Assembly (NCBI RefSeq): GCF_030408795.1 | Contig: NZ_CP047211.1 | Span: 496,001-560,000 of the forward strand | Length of the DNA: 64,000 bases | DNA from: Corynebacterium hansenii | GTDB lineage: Bacteria; Actinomycetota; Actinomycetes; Mycobacteriales; Mycobacteriaceae | Reading direction: 5' to 3' | Part shown: positions 1-9,417 of the stretch, one piece after another | Layout of the letters: every line of letters begins with the position of its first letter | Position numbering within the stretch: position 1 is the stretch's first letter | Notes under the pieces: model-generated | Database searches by the model: none | What the model saw: the letters and a program-made list of their open reading frames with translations, nothing else | What the model was told of the DNA's origin: nothing | Made by a program: the position numbers and the translations under genes

Positions 1-1114
1 GGGCTGCCGCCACAACGCCAAGAACACCCTGCTGAAGAACTACCTGCACCTGGCGGAGAAGGGCGGCGCGCACATCATCCCGCGCACCACCGTCCGCGAG
101 CTGCACCCGCGCGCCGACGGCTCGTGGGACGTGGTCGTCGAGCGCACCGGCGCCTGGGTGAACAAGCGCCGCCGCACCTTCACCGCCGACCACGTCATCG
201 TGGCGGCGGGCGCCTGGGGCAGCCAGAATCTGCTGCACCGCCAGAAGCAGGACGGCCACCTGCCCAACATCTCCGACCGCCTGGGCCACATGACCCGCAC
301 CAACTCCGAGGCCATCGTCGGCGCCATGCGCCCGACCATCGACCCGAACGCGGATTACTCGGAGGGCGTGGCCATCACGTCGTCGTTCTTTCCCGAGCCG
401 CACACGCACATCGAGCCGGTGCGCTACGGCAAGGGCTCCAACGCCATCGCGCTGCTGCAGACGCTGATGACCGACGGCGGCCCCGGTGGCCCGCGCTGGT
501 GGAAGCTGATCAAGGGCCTCGCCGAGGACCCGAAGGTGCTGCTGCAGCTGGTCAACCTGCGCAAGTGGTCGCAGCGCACGGTGATCTCGCTGGTCATGCA
601 GAACTCCAACAACAGCCTGACCACGCACCTGCGCAACTGGGGCCCGCTGCGGCTGCTGTCGTCGCGCCAGGGCGAGGGAGAGCCGAACCCGTCGTGGATC
701 CCCGCCGGCAACGAGGCCACCCGCCGCGTGGCCGACAAGATCGGCGGCGTCGCCGGCGGCACGTGGGGCGAGATCTTCGACATCCCGCTGACCGCCCACT
801 TCATCGGCGGCGCGCCGATCTCCGATTCCCCGGAGCGCGGCGTCGTCGACCCCTACAACCGCGTGTGGGGCCATCCGACGCTGCACATCACCGACGGCAC
901 GGCGATGCCCGCCAACCCCGGCGTCAACCCGTCGCTGTCCATCACGGCCATCGCCGAGCGCGCCACCGCGCTGTGGCCGAACAAGGGCGAGGCCGACCCC
1001 CGCCCCTCCCAGGACGAGGCCTACCGCGACATCGCCCCCGTCGCGCCCGTCGCCCCGGTGGTGCCCGCCGATGCGCCCGCCGCACTGAATCTGGGCATGC
1101 CCGTCCGCAGGTGA
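1..1114 (+). CDS. GMC-family FAD oxidoreductase, 3' part (cholesterol/choline oxidase-like)
   Basis: The reading frame is open at the left edge, so the N-terminal FAD-binding GxGxxG region lies outside the window. About 370 C-terminal residues are visible. They include a GCRHNAKNT segment and a VIVAAGAWGSQNLL segment typical of the FAD-proximal part of the family. The C-terminal block (HPTLHITDGTAMPANPGVNP, then SLSITAIAERA) carries the His/Asn region that forms the GMC active site. The family oxidises alcohol groups with FAD. Mycobacterial ChoD is a nearby relative by motif, but the substrate cannot be told from this fragment. The last residues (PVAPVAPVVPADAPA) are a Pro/Ala tail. The gene stops at a TGA, 92 bases before guaA, and a strong GC hairpin lies in the gap. 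Confidence 0.85.
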   Translation, partial: GCRHNAKNTLLKNYLHLAEKGGAHIIPRTTVRELHPRADGSWDVVVERTGAWVNKRRRTFTADHVIVAAGAWGSQNLLHRQKQDGHLPNISDRLGHMTRTNSEAIVGAMRPTIDPNADYSEGVAITSSFFPEPHTHIEPVRYGKGSNAIALLQTLMTDGGPGGPRWWKLIKGLAEDPKVLLQLVNLRKWSQRTVISLVMQNSNNSLTTHLRNWGPLRLLSSRQGEGEPNPSWIPAGNEATRRVADKIGGVAGGTWGEIFDIPLTAHFIGGAPISDSPERGVVDPYNRVWGHPTLHITDGTAMPANPGVNPSLSITAIAERATALWPNKGEADPRPSQDEAYRDIAPVAPVAPVVPADAPAALNLGMPVRR

Positions 1115-1151
1115 TGCGGGGGAGACGCGGGACGTCGCAAAGCGAGCGGGC

Positions 1152-1183
1152 GGGGCGGCCCGGAGCCGAAACCGGGCCGCCCC
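1152..1183 (+). terminator. GC-rich hairpin after the GMC oxidoreductase
   Basis: Perfect 12-bp arms (1152-1163 and 1172-1183) around an 8-base loop. There is no clear T-tract, so it is a terminator-like hairpin rather than a canonical intrinsic terminator. It separates the oxidoreductase from the guaA promoter. Confidence 0.5.
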
Positions 1184-1194
1184 CGCCGGTGCGC

Positions 1195-1200
1195 TAAGAT
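1195..1200 (+). promoter_or_regulatory. -10 box of guaA, leaderless configuration
   Basis: TAAGAT ends 6 bases before the GTG start codon of guaA, so transcription should begin at or next to the start codon. No Shine-Dalgarno sequence is visible. Confidence 0.6.
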
Positions 1201-1206
1201 CGCGGT

Positions 1207-2775
<1,569 letters not shown>

Positions 2776-2810
2776 GCGCCGCGCAGCGCGCGACCGCCTT
2801 CCCGCGAAGC

Positions 2811-2854
2811 CGAAAGCCGGCCCCCGTTTTCCGGGGCCGGCTTTCGCTTTCTTT
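2811..2854 (+). terminator. Intrinsic terminator of guaA
   Basis: Perfect 14-bp arms (2811-2824 and 2833-2846) with an 8-base loop, followed by a pyrimidine/T-rich tail (CTTTCTTT). Confidence 0.85.
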
Positions 2855-2911
2855 GCCGGCGCTGCGGCGGGAGCCCGCCGCGCGGGGTTAGGGCGGGCTA
2901 TGCTCGCGGGC

Positions 2912-3220
2912 ATGAGCATCGTGAAGATCAACGCCATTTCCGTCCCCGAAGGCGCCGGCGAGGAGCTGGAGCGCCGGTTCGCCGCCCGCGCCGGTTCCAT
3001 CGACGGCCAGCCCGGATTCGAAGGCTTCCAGCTGCTGCGCCCGACCGCCGGCGAGGACCGCTACTTCGTGGTCACGCATTGGGCCGACGAGGAGTCCTAC
3101 GCGGCGTGGCGCGACGGCGATGCCCGCGCCGCCCACGCAGGGGGTCATGGCAAGCCGGTGGCGACCGGCGCCAACCTCCTGGAGTTCGACGTGGTCCTGG
3201 ACGTGCCGGGCACGAAGTAA
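2912..3220 (+). CDS. MhuD-like haem-degrading monooxygenase (ABM fold)
   Basis: 102 aa, a single antibiotic-biosynthesis-monooxygenase (ABM) domain. It resembles M. tuberculosis MhuD along its whole length (VVKINAI-type start, PGFxGFQLLRP, YFVVTHW, PVATGA, LLEFDVVLDV). The residues known in MhuD to position haem and oxygen are all in register: Asn7, Trp66 and His75. The likely role is cytosolic opening of haem to release iron. The ATG was chosen because TATGCT (2899-2904) ends 7 bases upstream, the leaderless layout seen elsewhere in this window; an upstream in-frame start at 2900 would overlap that promoter. It sits alone between the guaA terminator and the SOS promoter of imuA'. No haem transporter gene is adjacent. 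Confidence 0.85.
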   Translation: MSIVKINAISVPEGAGEELERRFAARAGSIDGQPGFEGFQLLRPTAGEDRYFVVTHWADEESYAAWRDGDARAAHAGGHGKPVATGANLLEFDVVLDVPGTK

Positions 3221-3314
3221 GGGGGCGGCCCGCCGCATCTCCGCCCACGAGTGCGCGGCCTCGGGGCCGTGGCGCACACTCGCGGGCCCACCGCCGCCTA
3301 CGTGACCGGCGCGG

Positions 3315-3344
3315 TTGACGCGGTTCCGCGCATGCGCATACACT
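3315..3344 (+). promoter_or_regulatory. Promoter of imuA'-imuB
   Basis: TTGACG (3315-3320), 18-bp spacer, TACACT (3339-3344). The expected transcription start falls just upstream of or inside the SOS box that follows. Confidence 0.65.
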
Positions 3345-3352
3345 TTCGAACG

Positions 3353-3368
3353 TAGGACGTTTGTTCGA
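3353..3368 (+). promoter_or_regulatory. LexA (SOS) box upstream of imuA'
   Basis: TAGGAC-GTTT-GTTCGA matches the actinobacterial consensus TCGAAC-N4-GTTCGA at 10 of 12 defined positions, with a perfect right half. It lies directly downstream of the -10 box, where LexA would block transcription. Confidence 0.75.
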
Positions 3369-3397
3369 TCGTCCGGGGAGTTCGATCGTCGGGGAGG
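3364..3397 (+). repeat. Tandem 17-bp near-repeat in the imuA' leader
   Basis: The unit TTCGATCGTC(C)GGGGAG occurs twice in a row between the SOS box and the start codon. The second copy supplies the GGGGAGG Shine-Dalgarno sequence. Confidence 0.6.
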
Positions 3398-3402
3398 TGG
3401 GC

Positions 3403-4284
3403 ATGCCCGCGTTGCGCGCCGTGCCGGACCTGTCCGGCCTCAATCGCGAAGACACCGTCGCCGCGCTGCGGAAATCCATGGCGGGGCTGGGCGTCGCCGT
3501 GCCCGAATCGGTCGGCGGCGTCGACGAGGGGTACGGCCCCGCCGGGACCGCCGGTGACGGTGGCGGCCGCATTTCCGCTGCGCACAAGGGCAATTCCCCG
3601 GACTCGTCCCCGTCGGCGCCGACCCCCGACGGCCGCGTCCCGGTCCCCGCCGGGCTGGCGGGGCTTCTCGACGGCGGCCTGATCAAAGGCGCCGCCAGCT
3701 CCATCGACGCCGCGGGAGCGGTCGTGGCGGGAATCCTCGCCGAGGTGACGGCCGCCGGCGGGCACGTCGCCCTCGTCGGCCTGCCGGACTTCTCCCCGCT
3801 GGGCATCGTCGAACAAGGGGGCGACCTGGCCAGGGTCCTCGACGTCCCGGACCCCGGCGATTCACCGCTCGAAGTGGTGGCGCTGTTGGCCGATGGGGTT
3901 GACGTGGTCGTCGTCAAGCTGGACCGCACGCCCCCGCCCTCCGCCGCTCGTCCGGTGATGGCGCGGCTGCGGGGGTCGGGGTGCGCGCTGCTGCACGTCG
4001 GCGGGGAATGGCCGGGGTCGAAGGTGTCGGTGGCGTCGCGGGTGACGGCGATCCACGGGCTCGGCGCGGGGCACGGGCGCATCCGCGGCGTCGAGTTCCA
4101 CGTGACGGCGCGCGGGGCGGGGCGGCCCGAACGCGGCGTGCGGTGGGCCATCGGCGAGTGCCCGGCGTCGGAGGCGGCTGCGGAGTGGGGCGGCGCCGAT
4201 GGGGTGGGCGGCGGCGTGAGCGGCGGTATGGGCGCCCCCGACGCCTCGAACGTTGCCGCTTTCCCGCTGCGGAGGGCCGAGTGA
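3403..4284 (+). CDS. imuA': ImuA'-type SOS mutagenesis accessory protein
   Basis: 293 aa. It has a RecA-like fold core around residues 85-250 (IDAAGAVVAGILAEVTAAGG, HVALVGLPDF, VDVVVVKLDRT, GCALLHVGGEWPG) without an obvious Walker A loop, as in mycobacterial ImuA'. In mycobacteria ImuA' works with ImuB and DnaE2 in damage-induced translesion synthesis. The ATG at 3403 is preceded by GGAGG at 3393-3397 and was chosen over an in-frame TTG at 3361, which lies inside the SOS box. Residues 45-85 are a Gly/Ser/Pro-rich linker and the C-terminus is Gly-rich. imuB follows after 31 bases, so the two form an operon. Identification rests on position, SOS control and the core motifs. Confidence 0.85.
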   Translation: MPALRAVPDLSGLNREDTVAALRKSMAGLGVAVPESVGGVDEGYGPAGTAGDGGGRISAAHKGNSPDSSPSAPTPDGRVPVPAGLAGLLDGGLIKGAASSIDAAGAVVAGILAEVTAAGGHVALVGLPDFSPLGIVEQGGDLARVLDVPDPGDSPLEVVALLADGVDVVVVKLDRTPPPSAARPVMARLRGSGCALLHVGGEWPGSKVSVASRVTAIHGLGAGHGRIRGVEFHVTARGAGRPERGVRWAIGECPASEAAAEWGGADGVGGGVSGGMGAPDASNVAAFPLRRAE

Positions 4285-4315
4285 TGGGCGCCCGCATGAC
4301 GGGCGGGGCGGACTG

Positions 4316-5944
4316 ATGCGGATCCTGGGCCTGTGGCTGCCGGATTGGCCGATCCAGGCCGCGCGTTTTTCCGGGGCGACGGGGGATGCCGGGCCGGCGG
4401 CGCCGATCGCCGTCGTCGACGACACGACCGTCGCGGCCTGCTCCGATGCGGCGCGGCGGGCGGGCGTGCGCAGGGGGCAGGGGCGTCGGCACGCGCAGGC
4501 GGCGTGTCCCGATCTGGTGGTGGTGGACGCGGATCCGGCGCGTGATGCGGCGGAGTTCGAGCCGGTGCTCGCGCGCATCGGCGATGTCGCCGCGGGGGTG
4601 GAGGCGCTGCGCCCGGGCCTGGTGGTCCTCGGCGCCGATGGGCCCGCGAAGTATCACGGGGGCGAGGCGAGGGCGGTGGAGATGCTTCTCGACGCCGCCG
4701 CCCTCGCCGGTGCGGACTGCCTGGCGGGAATGGCCGATGACGTGATCACCGCGGTGCTGGCGGCGCGCCGCGGGGTGCAGGTGCCCGTGGGAGGCGGCCC
4801 GGCGTTTCTGCGCGGGGTGTCGCTGGCGGAGGTTGCGGCGGAGGCGGCGCTGGATTTCCCCGTGGAGTTGGGGCGGGCGTGGGCGGACCTGGGGTTGCGG
4901 ACGCTGGGGGATGTGGCGGATCTGCCGGTGCGCGATGTCGCCGGGCGGTTCGGCGCGGAGGGGGCGCGCTGGCGGATGGTCGCAGCCGGGGAGCTGGAGC
5001 GGCGGGTGGCGCCGCGCACGCCGCCGCGGGATTTGGCGATCGTGCATCGGCCGGAGGAGGTTCTGTCCCGCGTCGATGCGGCGGCGTTCATCGCCCGTGC
5101 GTTGGCGGCGAAGCTGCACAACCGGCTGCGGGAGCATGGTTTGGCGTGCCACAGGTTGGCGGTGACCGCCGAGTTCACCGATGGGGCGGAGCTGCGCCGC
5201 GTGTGGCGGTGCGCCGGGCCCCTCGATGAGGCGGCGACCGCCGACCGGGTGCGCTGGCAGCTCGACGGTTGGCTGACGGGCCGCGCCATCGCGGCGGCGG
5301 AGGAATTCCCCGACGCCTTCCCAGACACTTTCCCCGATGATTCCGCCGAGGCCCGCGGCATCACGGCCTTGACGCTCGAGCCCCTGGAGGTCATCGTCGC
5401 GGGCGTCGAGCGCGATGCCCTGTGGGGCGGCGCGGATGCTGCGTCCGAGCGTGCCGGTCGCGCCGCCGCCCGCGTGCAGGGTTTGTTGGGGCCGGAGGCG
5501 GTGCGCCGCCCCGTCGACGTCGGCGGCCGCGGCCCGTCGGAGCGGGTGGCCATGGTTCCGGTGGGGGAGGAGTCCCCTCCCTGTTCCGGCCCGTGGCCCG
5601 GTGCGTTGCCCGCGCCGAATCCGGCGGTCACGCCGGCGGGTGCGCCGTCGGTGAGGCATCCGGCGTCGAAGGTTTCGCTTTGCGACGACTCCGGCAACCC
5701 CATCGCCGTCACCGGCCGGGGCGCCCTCACCGCGGTTCCGGCGGTGCTGAGCTGGGGCGGCAGGGATCATGCCGTCACCGCATGGGCGGGGCCATGGCCG
5801 GTTGATGAGCGGTGGTGGGCGCCCGATGGGGCGCGCCGCGCCGCCCGCATGCACGTCGCCGTCGACGGGGGCGAGCGGGGGCCGCAGGCGTTTCTGCTCA
5901 TCGGTCACGCGGGCAGGTGGCGCATCGAAGGCAGGTACGGGTGA
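4316..5944 (+). CDS. imuB: ImuB, catalytically inactive Y-family polymerase subunit
   Basis: 542 aa. It begins MRILGLWLPDWPIQAARF, the ImuB form of the Y-family N-terminus. The usual catalytic acidic motifs (DxD and SIDE) are replaced by LWLPDWP and LGADGPAKYHGG, so it should not polymerise DNA. The fingers/thumb and little-finger-like regions follow. A segment VERDALWGG near residue 365 corresponds in place to the beta-clamp-binding motif of mycobacterial ImuB (QLPLWG), although the Gln is absent. The C-terminal block (WAGPWPVDERWW, then WRIEGRYG) is typical of the family. ImuB is the adaptor between ImuA', the clamp and DnaE2. It is co-transcribed with imuA'. Its partner dnaE2 lies 5.7 kb downstream under a second SOS box. 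Confidence 0.92.
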   Translation: MRILGLWLPDWPIQAARFSGATGDAGPAAPIAVVDDTTVAACSDAARRAGVRRGQGRRHAQAACPDLVVVDADPARDAAEFEPVLARIGDVAAGVEALRPGLVVLGADGPAKYHGGEARAVEMLLDAAALAGADCLAGMADDVITAVLAARRGVQVPVGGGPAFLRGVSLAEVAAEAALDFPVELGRAWADLGLRTLGDVADLPVRDVAGRFGAEGARWRMVAAGELERRVAPRTPPRDLAIVHRPEEVLSRVDAAAFIARALAAKLHNRLREHGLACHRLAVTAEFTDGAELRRVWRCAGPLDEAATADRVRWQLDGWLTGRAIAAAEEFPDAFPDTFPDDSAEARGITALTLEPLEVIVAGVERDALWGGADAASERAGRAAARVQGLLGPEAVRRPVDVGGRGPSERVAMVPVGEESPPCSGPWPGALPAPNPAVTPAGAPSVRHPASKVSLCDDSGNPIAVTGRGALTAVPAVLSWGGRDHAVTAWAGPWPVDERWWAPDGARRAARMHVAVDGGERGPQAFLLIGHAGRWRIEGRYG

Positions 5945-6243
5945 TTGGGTAAGGCCCACCATGGGCAATGGAAATGGTTGGGGCCTTCCATGCGCCCGAC
6001 ACCCGTGTCTGTCAATCGTGCCCCGCCAAACACGCACTCCGACACGCGCGCCCGGTAACCGCCTTCCATCAAGCGCACACGTTGTTGCTCGCGCCTGACA
6101 ACCAGCGCTCCGTCGAACGCGCACTGTGTCACGGTCGCGCGTAAACCGTGTCCGGCCGCACGCCGCCGCGCGCTCGAAATGACGGCGTCGGTGGCCCCGG
6201 CGGGCAGAGACGACGGGGGCCGATCAGAACCTGGCGTCACATC
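5945..6243. other. Noncoding stretch after imuB
   Basis: No convincing gene. The sequence contains several degenerate short repeats rich in CGCAC, ACACG and CGCGC elements on both strands, suggestive of decayed repetitive DNA. I could not assign it to a known element. Confidence 0.4.
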
Positions 6244-6355
6244 AGCCCCAAAGTTCGGGCCGTGCGTTCATTTTGAAACAGCCGGCCGGGAAAACACCAG
6301 GTGTTTTGCGCCGGCGGTGTTTCAGAATGAACGCGATCGGCCGATGTTGGGGCCA
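6244..6355. repeat. Large imperfect palindrome (~110 bp)
   Basis: Two arms of about 50 bases meet around 6298-6301. The best-matched blocks are GTTCATTTTGAAACA against TGTTTCAGAATGAAC (one mismatch) and AAAACACC against GGTGTTTT. The outer ends pair AGCCCC with GGGGCC. It could be a transcribed hairpin, a MITE-like element or an operator. It lies between the convergent imuB and lipoprotein genes. Confidence 0.7.
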
Positions 6356-6467
6356 GTGTGACGAACCCGTGGGCCGGCGGGCGTGCACGGCGGTGAACCG
6401 GTGTGTCCGCCGAACAGCTGCGGCCGACGCGCGCATGCCTTCACCCCCGCCGAACACCACCCCGACA

Positions 6468-6502
6468 CGACGAAACCCCGGCGCCGGACAAACCGGGCGC
6501 CG
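6468..6502 (-). terminator. Terminator of the AMIN-like lipoprotein gene
   Basis: CCCCGGCGCC and GGCGCCGGGG arms around a 10-base loop (6473-6502), followed on the minus strand by TTTCGTCGTGT. It lies about 30 bases beyond the stop codon. Confidence 0.7.
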
Positions 6503-6531
6503 GGGCGTCGTAAAGCGAAAAAAGCCGCGCG

Positions 6532-7218
6532 CTACCGCGCCTCGATGTCGATGATCAGCCGCGTCGGGTTCTTCGCCTTGAACACCTTGAACGGGCGACG
6601 TTCGCCGTCGATGCCCGCCACGTACTGCGTGGTGCCCTCGAACGTGCCGAACCCTCGGACCTCCGAAATCGCCGACGTGCCCTTCGGCTTCACCGGACCA
6701 TTCGGGTAATCGTCGACGTTGAAATCAAACGGGTACCCCGTGCCCCGCACGTCGATGGCCAACTTGTGAGCGCCGCTGATGCTGATCGGCTTGCCGCTGC
6801 CCTGCTGGGTGGGCATGTCCTCGTAACGCACCCAATACCCCGGCGCGCCGTCGCCCATGAACTCGATGACGATGCGGTCGAAACCATCATGCGAGCCGAT
6901 GCGCACATCCTTGATGCCCAGATACGACCCATCCGCGGGGGCGGCCTCCGCAGGCGCGGCGGAGTACTCCCCCTCAGGGGCGGCATCGGCCTCCAGCGTC
7001 GCGGGCGAACCGCCGGTGGTGCGGTCGCCGTTTCCATTTCCGCCGGAGGACGAGGGCGAATCGCCGTTGCGCATCGACACCGCCGAATCCGCCCCGGCGT
7101 CACCGCCGGGCGAACAGGCGGCGAGACCAAGAGCCAAAGAGCCGGCGGCGAGCACCGCCACCACGGAACGGACGGCGGCCCGATTCGATCGGAGCGAGGT
7201 GCGGGTGTCGGACATCAT
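6532..7218 (-). CDS. AMIN-like domain lipoprotein
   Basis: 228 aa. The N-terminus has two Arg, a hydrophobic stretch and a lipobox (LALGLAAC, Cys35), so it should be lipid-anchored on the outer face of the membrane. A Gly/Ser/Asn- and Ala/Pro/Glu-rich linker runs to about residue 110. The C-terminal ~115 residues (LGIKDVRIGSHDGFDRIVIE, then PTRLIIDIEAR) look like the beta-rich AMIN-like domain found in actinobacterial lipoproteins. AMIN domains generally target envelope proteins to cell-wall sites; the ligand here is unknown. The first of two adjacent ATG codons was chosen because TACGGT ends 7 bases upstream of it. It is a single-gene unit, divergent from the next gene. Confidence 0.75.
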   Translation of the reverse strand: MMSDTRTSLRSNRAAVRSVVAVLAAGSLALGLAACSPGGDAGADSAVSMRNGDSPSSSGGNGNGDRTTGGSPATLEADAAPEGEYSAAPAEAAPADGSYLGIKDVRIGSHDGFDRIVIEFMGDGAPGYWVRYEDMPTQQGSGKPISISGAHKLAIDVRGTGYPFDFNVDDYPNGPVKPKGTSAISEVRGFGTFEGTTQYVAGIDGERRPFKVFKAKNPTRLIIDIEAR

Positions 7219-7367
7219 GCATTCGACCGTAGGGCTGGCCCACATGATTGGCAATAAGCCTTGGGAACAAAACCCCAGGTCGCCCGGTACAGAGTGCAAA
7301 GTGTTGTAAAACAGTGACCTGACGGGGGCGACGAACGCGGCCAAATGCACCTTGTTAGGCTTAGCTC

Positions 7368-8402
7368 ATGACGGATTCCGTGTGCTCTGACCTGCGACAC
7401 GAGCCGCTGCCGGGCACGGCGAAGAGCGGCACCCTGTTCATCGCGCTCGAGCATCAGTACGGGTGGAGCCACGACATCCTCGACGGCGGCGTCTTCGGCG
7501 ACGAGCTCACCGCGCGGATCAAGGAATGGCTCGCGGAGCGCGGCGGGGCGCTGCAGCTGATCCGCAAGCCGGGGCGGCTCGGCCAGATCCCCTGCGACGG
7601 CGTGACCATGTACGTCGCGCACTGCCCGCCGCGGATTGCGGGGGAGGGGGATGGCAGTGGCGGCACGGGCGGCACCGACGCCGATGCCCCCGCGCCCGCG
7701 ATCACGTCCCCGCACCTGGAGGTCCGCAAGGTCCGCGACGTCGAGGAAATGCTGACCCTGGACATCCGGTTGGGGCGGCGGACGGAGGGGGCGCGGGCCG
7801 TCGACAAGCCCCTGCTGCTGGTGTGCACGCACGGCAAACGCGACCGGTGCTGCGCGGTGAAGGGCCGGCCGATCGCGCAGGCGCTGAACAACGTGCACCC
7901 CGACATCGTGTGGGAGACCTCCCATTCGAAGGGGCACCGGTTCGCGCCGGCGTTGGTGCTGCTGCCGTGGAATTACTCGTACGGGCGGCTGTCGGCGGTG
8001 GAGACGAACGAGATGCTTCACGACGCCTCGTCCGGCGTCCTCCATTCCGGCGGCTGCCGCGGGCGAGGGGTGTGGGACGCCCGCGGGCAAGTCGCGGAGC
8101 TCGCCGCGCGCGAAGAGGCCGACGAGTGGGGGATCGACGCCGTGGCGTCCGTGACCGTGTCCGGCGTGGTCGACGCCGTGCTGGCCGATGCCGGGGAGCA
8201 TTCGCCGGAGATGCTCGGACGGCTGCGCGGGGTGCTGGTGCACGCGCCCGCCGCCGACGCCGCGGCCGTGGTGGAGTTCGGCGACGGCCGCTGCTTCGGC
8301 GTCGCCCTGGGGAAGATGGTCACCGAGGGCGTGGTGTCGTCCTGCGGCGATGCGCCCGGGCCGAAGAAGGGGTGGCGGGCGCTGGCGGCGGAGCGGATTT
8401 AG
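7368..8402 (+). CDS. Sucrase/ferredoxin-like family protein
   Basis: 344 aa. It matches the Suc_Fer-like family, which has a thioredoxin-like ferredoxin fold at the C-terminus. The key Cys cluster is CTHGKRDRCCAVKGRPI, followed by the WETSHSKGHRFAPALVLLPW signature. These features resemble 2Fe-2S thioredoxin-like ferredoxins, but a cluster cannot be proven from sequence alone. The cellular role of actinobacterial members is not known to me. TAGGCT (7356-7361) ends 6 bases before the ATG. Gene and neighbours are not clearly linked in function. Confidence 0.8.
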   Translation: MTDSVCSDLRHEPLPGTAKSGTLFIALEHQYGWSHDILDGGVFGDELTARIKEWLAERGGALQLIRKPGRLGQIPCDGVTMYVAHCPPRIAGEGDGSGGTGGTDADAPAPAITSPHLEVRKVRDVEEMLTLDIRLGRRTEGARAVDKPLLLVCTHGKRDRCCAVKGRPIAQALNNVHPDIVWETSHSKGHRFAPALVLLPWNYSYGRLSAVETNEMLHDASSGVLHSGGCRGRGVWDARGQVAELAAREEADEWGIDAVASVTVSGVVDAVLADAGEHSPEMLGRLRGVLVHAPAADAAAVVEFGDGRCFGVALGKMVTEGVVSSCGDAPGPKKGWRALAAERI

Positions 8403-8415
8403 CGGCCCCTCAACC

Positions 8416-8571
8416 GCAGATGCGCCAGTTCCAGGCAGATGCGCCAGTTCCGACGGTGCGCGGGACGGTTCGCCGTGTCTAGTCGTCCCCCTCAAGCACA
8501 GATGCGCCAGTTACAGGCAGATACACCCGTTGCAACGGGCGCATCTGCCTGTAACTGGCGCATCTGCGAGG
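8416..8571. repeat. REP-like repeat locus A1
   Basis: Two direct copies of GCAGATGCGCCAGTTCC (8416 and 8435) precede a 68-bp palindrome (8499-8566) without a loop, with two mismatches between its 34-base arms. A related locus lies at 22727-22884. It occupies most of the gap between the sucrase/ferredoxin gene and metI. Confidence 0.85.
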
Positions 8572-8639
8572 TGAGGCGGGTGGAGCTGGCCGGTGCGGTC
8601 GGCCGGTGCCGAGATTTGGCCCCGAACGCGAGGGTTTGG

Positions 8640-8694
8640 TCCGGGAGGTGGGGCAGTACCGGCACCACCACCGGCACCACCGCACCCGCCCCAC
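8640..8694 (-). terminator. Possible terminator hairpin after metI
   Basis: GGTGGGGC (near 8647) and GCCCCACC (near 8690) can pair around a loop made of CACCACCGGCAC repeats. There is no T-tract. Weak. Confidence 0.3.
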
Positions 8695-9417
8695 CTACCG
8701 CCGCATGACCTTCTTCGCCAGGACGTTGCCCAGCAGCTGGGCGGCCTGGACGATGAGGATGATCACCAGCGTGGTCACCAGCGTCACGTTCCAGTCGAAC
8801 GCGCGGTAGCCGTAGACGATGGCGAAGTCGCCGAGCCCGCCGCCGCCGATGTAACCGGCCATCGCGGACATGTCCACCACCGCGATGAACGCGAAGGTGT
8901 AGCCCAGGATCAGCGGGCCGAGCGCCTCGGGGACGATGACCGTCCGGATGATCCGCCACGGACTCGCGCCCATCGCCCGCGCCGCCTCGATGACGCCGGG
9001 GTCGATGGACATGAGGTTCTGCTCGACCAGGCGGGCGACGGCGAAGGACGCGGCGATGGTCATGACGAAAATCGCCGCCTCGGTGCCGATGGTCTTGCCC
9101 ACGGCGATCTTGGTCAGCGGGCCGACGGCGGTGACCAGGATGATGAACGGGATGGGCCTGACGAAGTTCACGGCGAGGTTCAGCAGCGTGTGCAGCGGCC
9201 CCGACGGCAGCACGCCCGACGAGCGCGACACGTACAGCAGCACGCCGAGCGCCAGCCCGACGAAACCGCCGATGACCATGGTCACGCCGACCATCCACAG
9301 CGTTTCGCCGAAGGCGTCCCACATGCGCGGGCCGAGCTGGTCCCAGTTGGTGTCGCGGGCGAGGATCTCGGTCGTCGCGGTCGCGGCGGCGTTGACGGTC
9401 GCGGTGGTCGCGGTCAT
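8695..9417 (-). CDS. metI: Methionine ABC transporter permease
   Basis: 240 aa. Five or so hydrophobic segments and the permease coupling (EAA) loop EAARAMGASPWRIIRTV, the contact point for the ATPase. The family imports D/L-methionine across the cytoplasmic membrane together with MetN and MetQ. The start overlaps the end of metN by 4 bases (ATGA-type), so the genes are translationally coupled. Length is normal for MetI plus a Thr/Ala-rich N-terminal extension of about 20 residues. Confidence 0.93.
   Translation of the reverse strand: MTATTATVNAAATATTEILARDTNWDQLGPRMWDAFGETLWMVGVTMVIGGFVGLALGVLLYVSRSSGVLPSGPLHTLLNLAVNFVRPIPFIILVTAVGPLTKIAVGKTIGTEAAIFVMTIAASFAVARLVEQNLMSIDPGVIEAARAMGASPWRIIRTVIVPEALGPLILGYTFAFIAVVDMSAMAGYIGGGGLGDFAIVYGYRAFDWNVTLVTTLVIILIVQAAQLLGNVLAKKVMRR

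Noticed and set aside
3346..3368. SOS box formed by the left TCGAAC at 3346 and the right GTTCGA
   Set aside because: The spacing is 11 bases instead of 4. The box with TAGGAC as left half has correct spacing.
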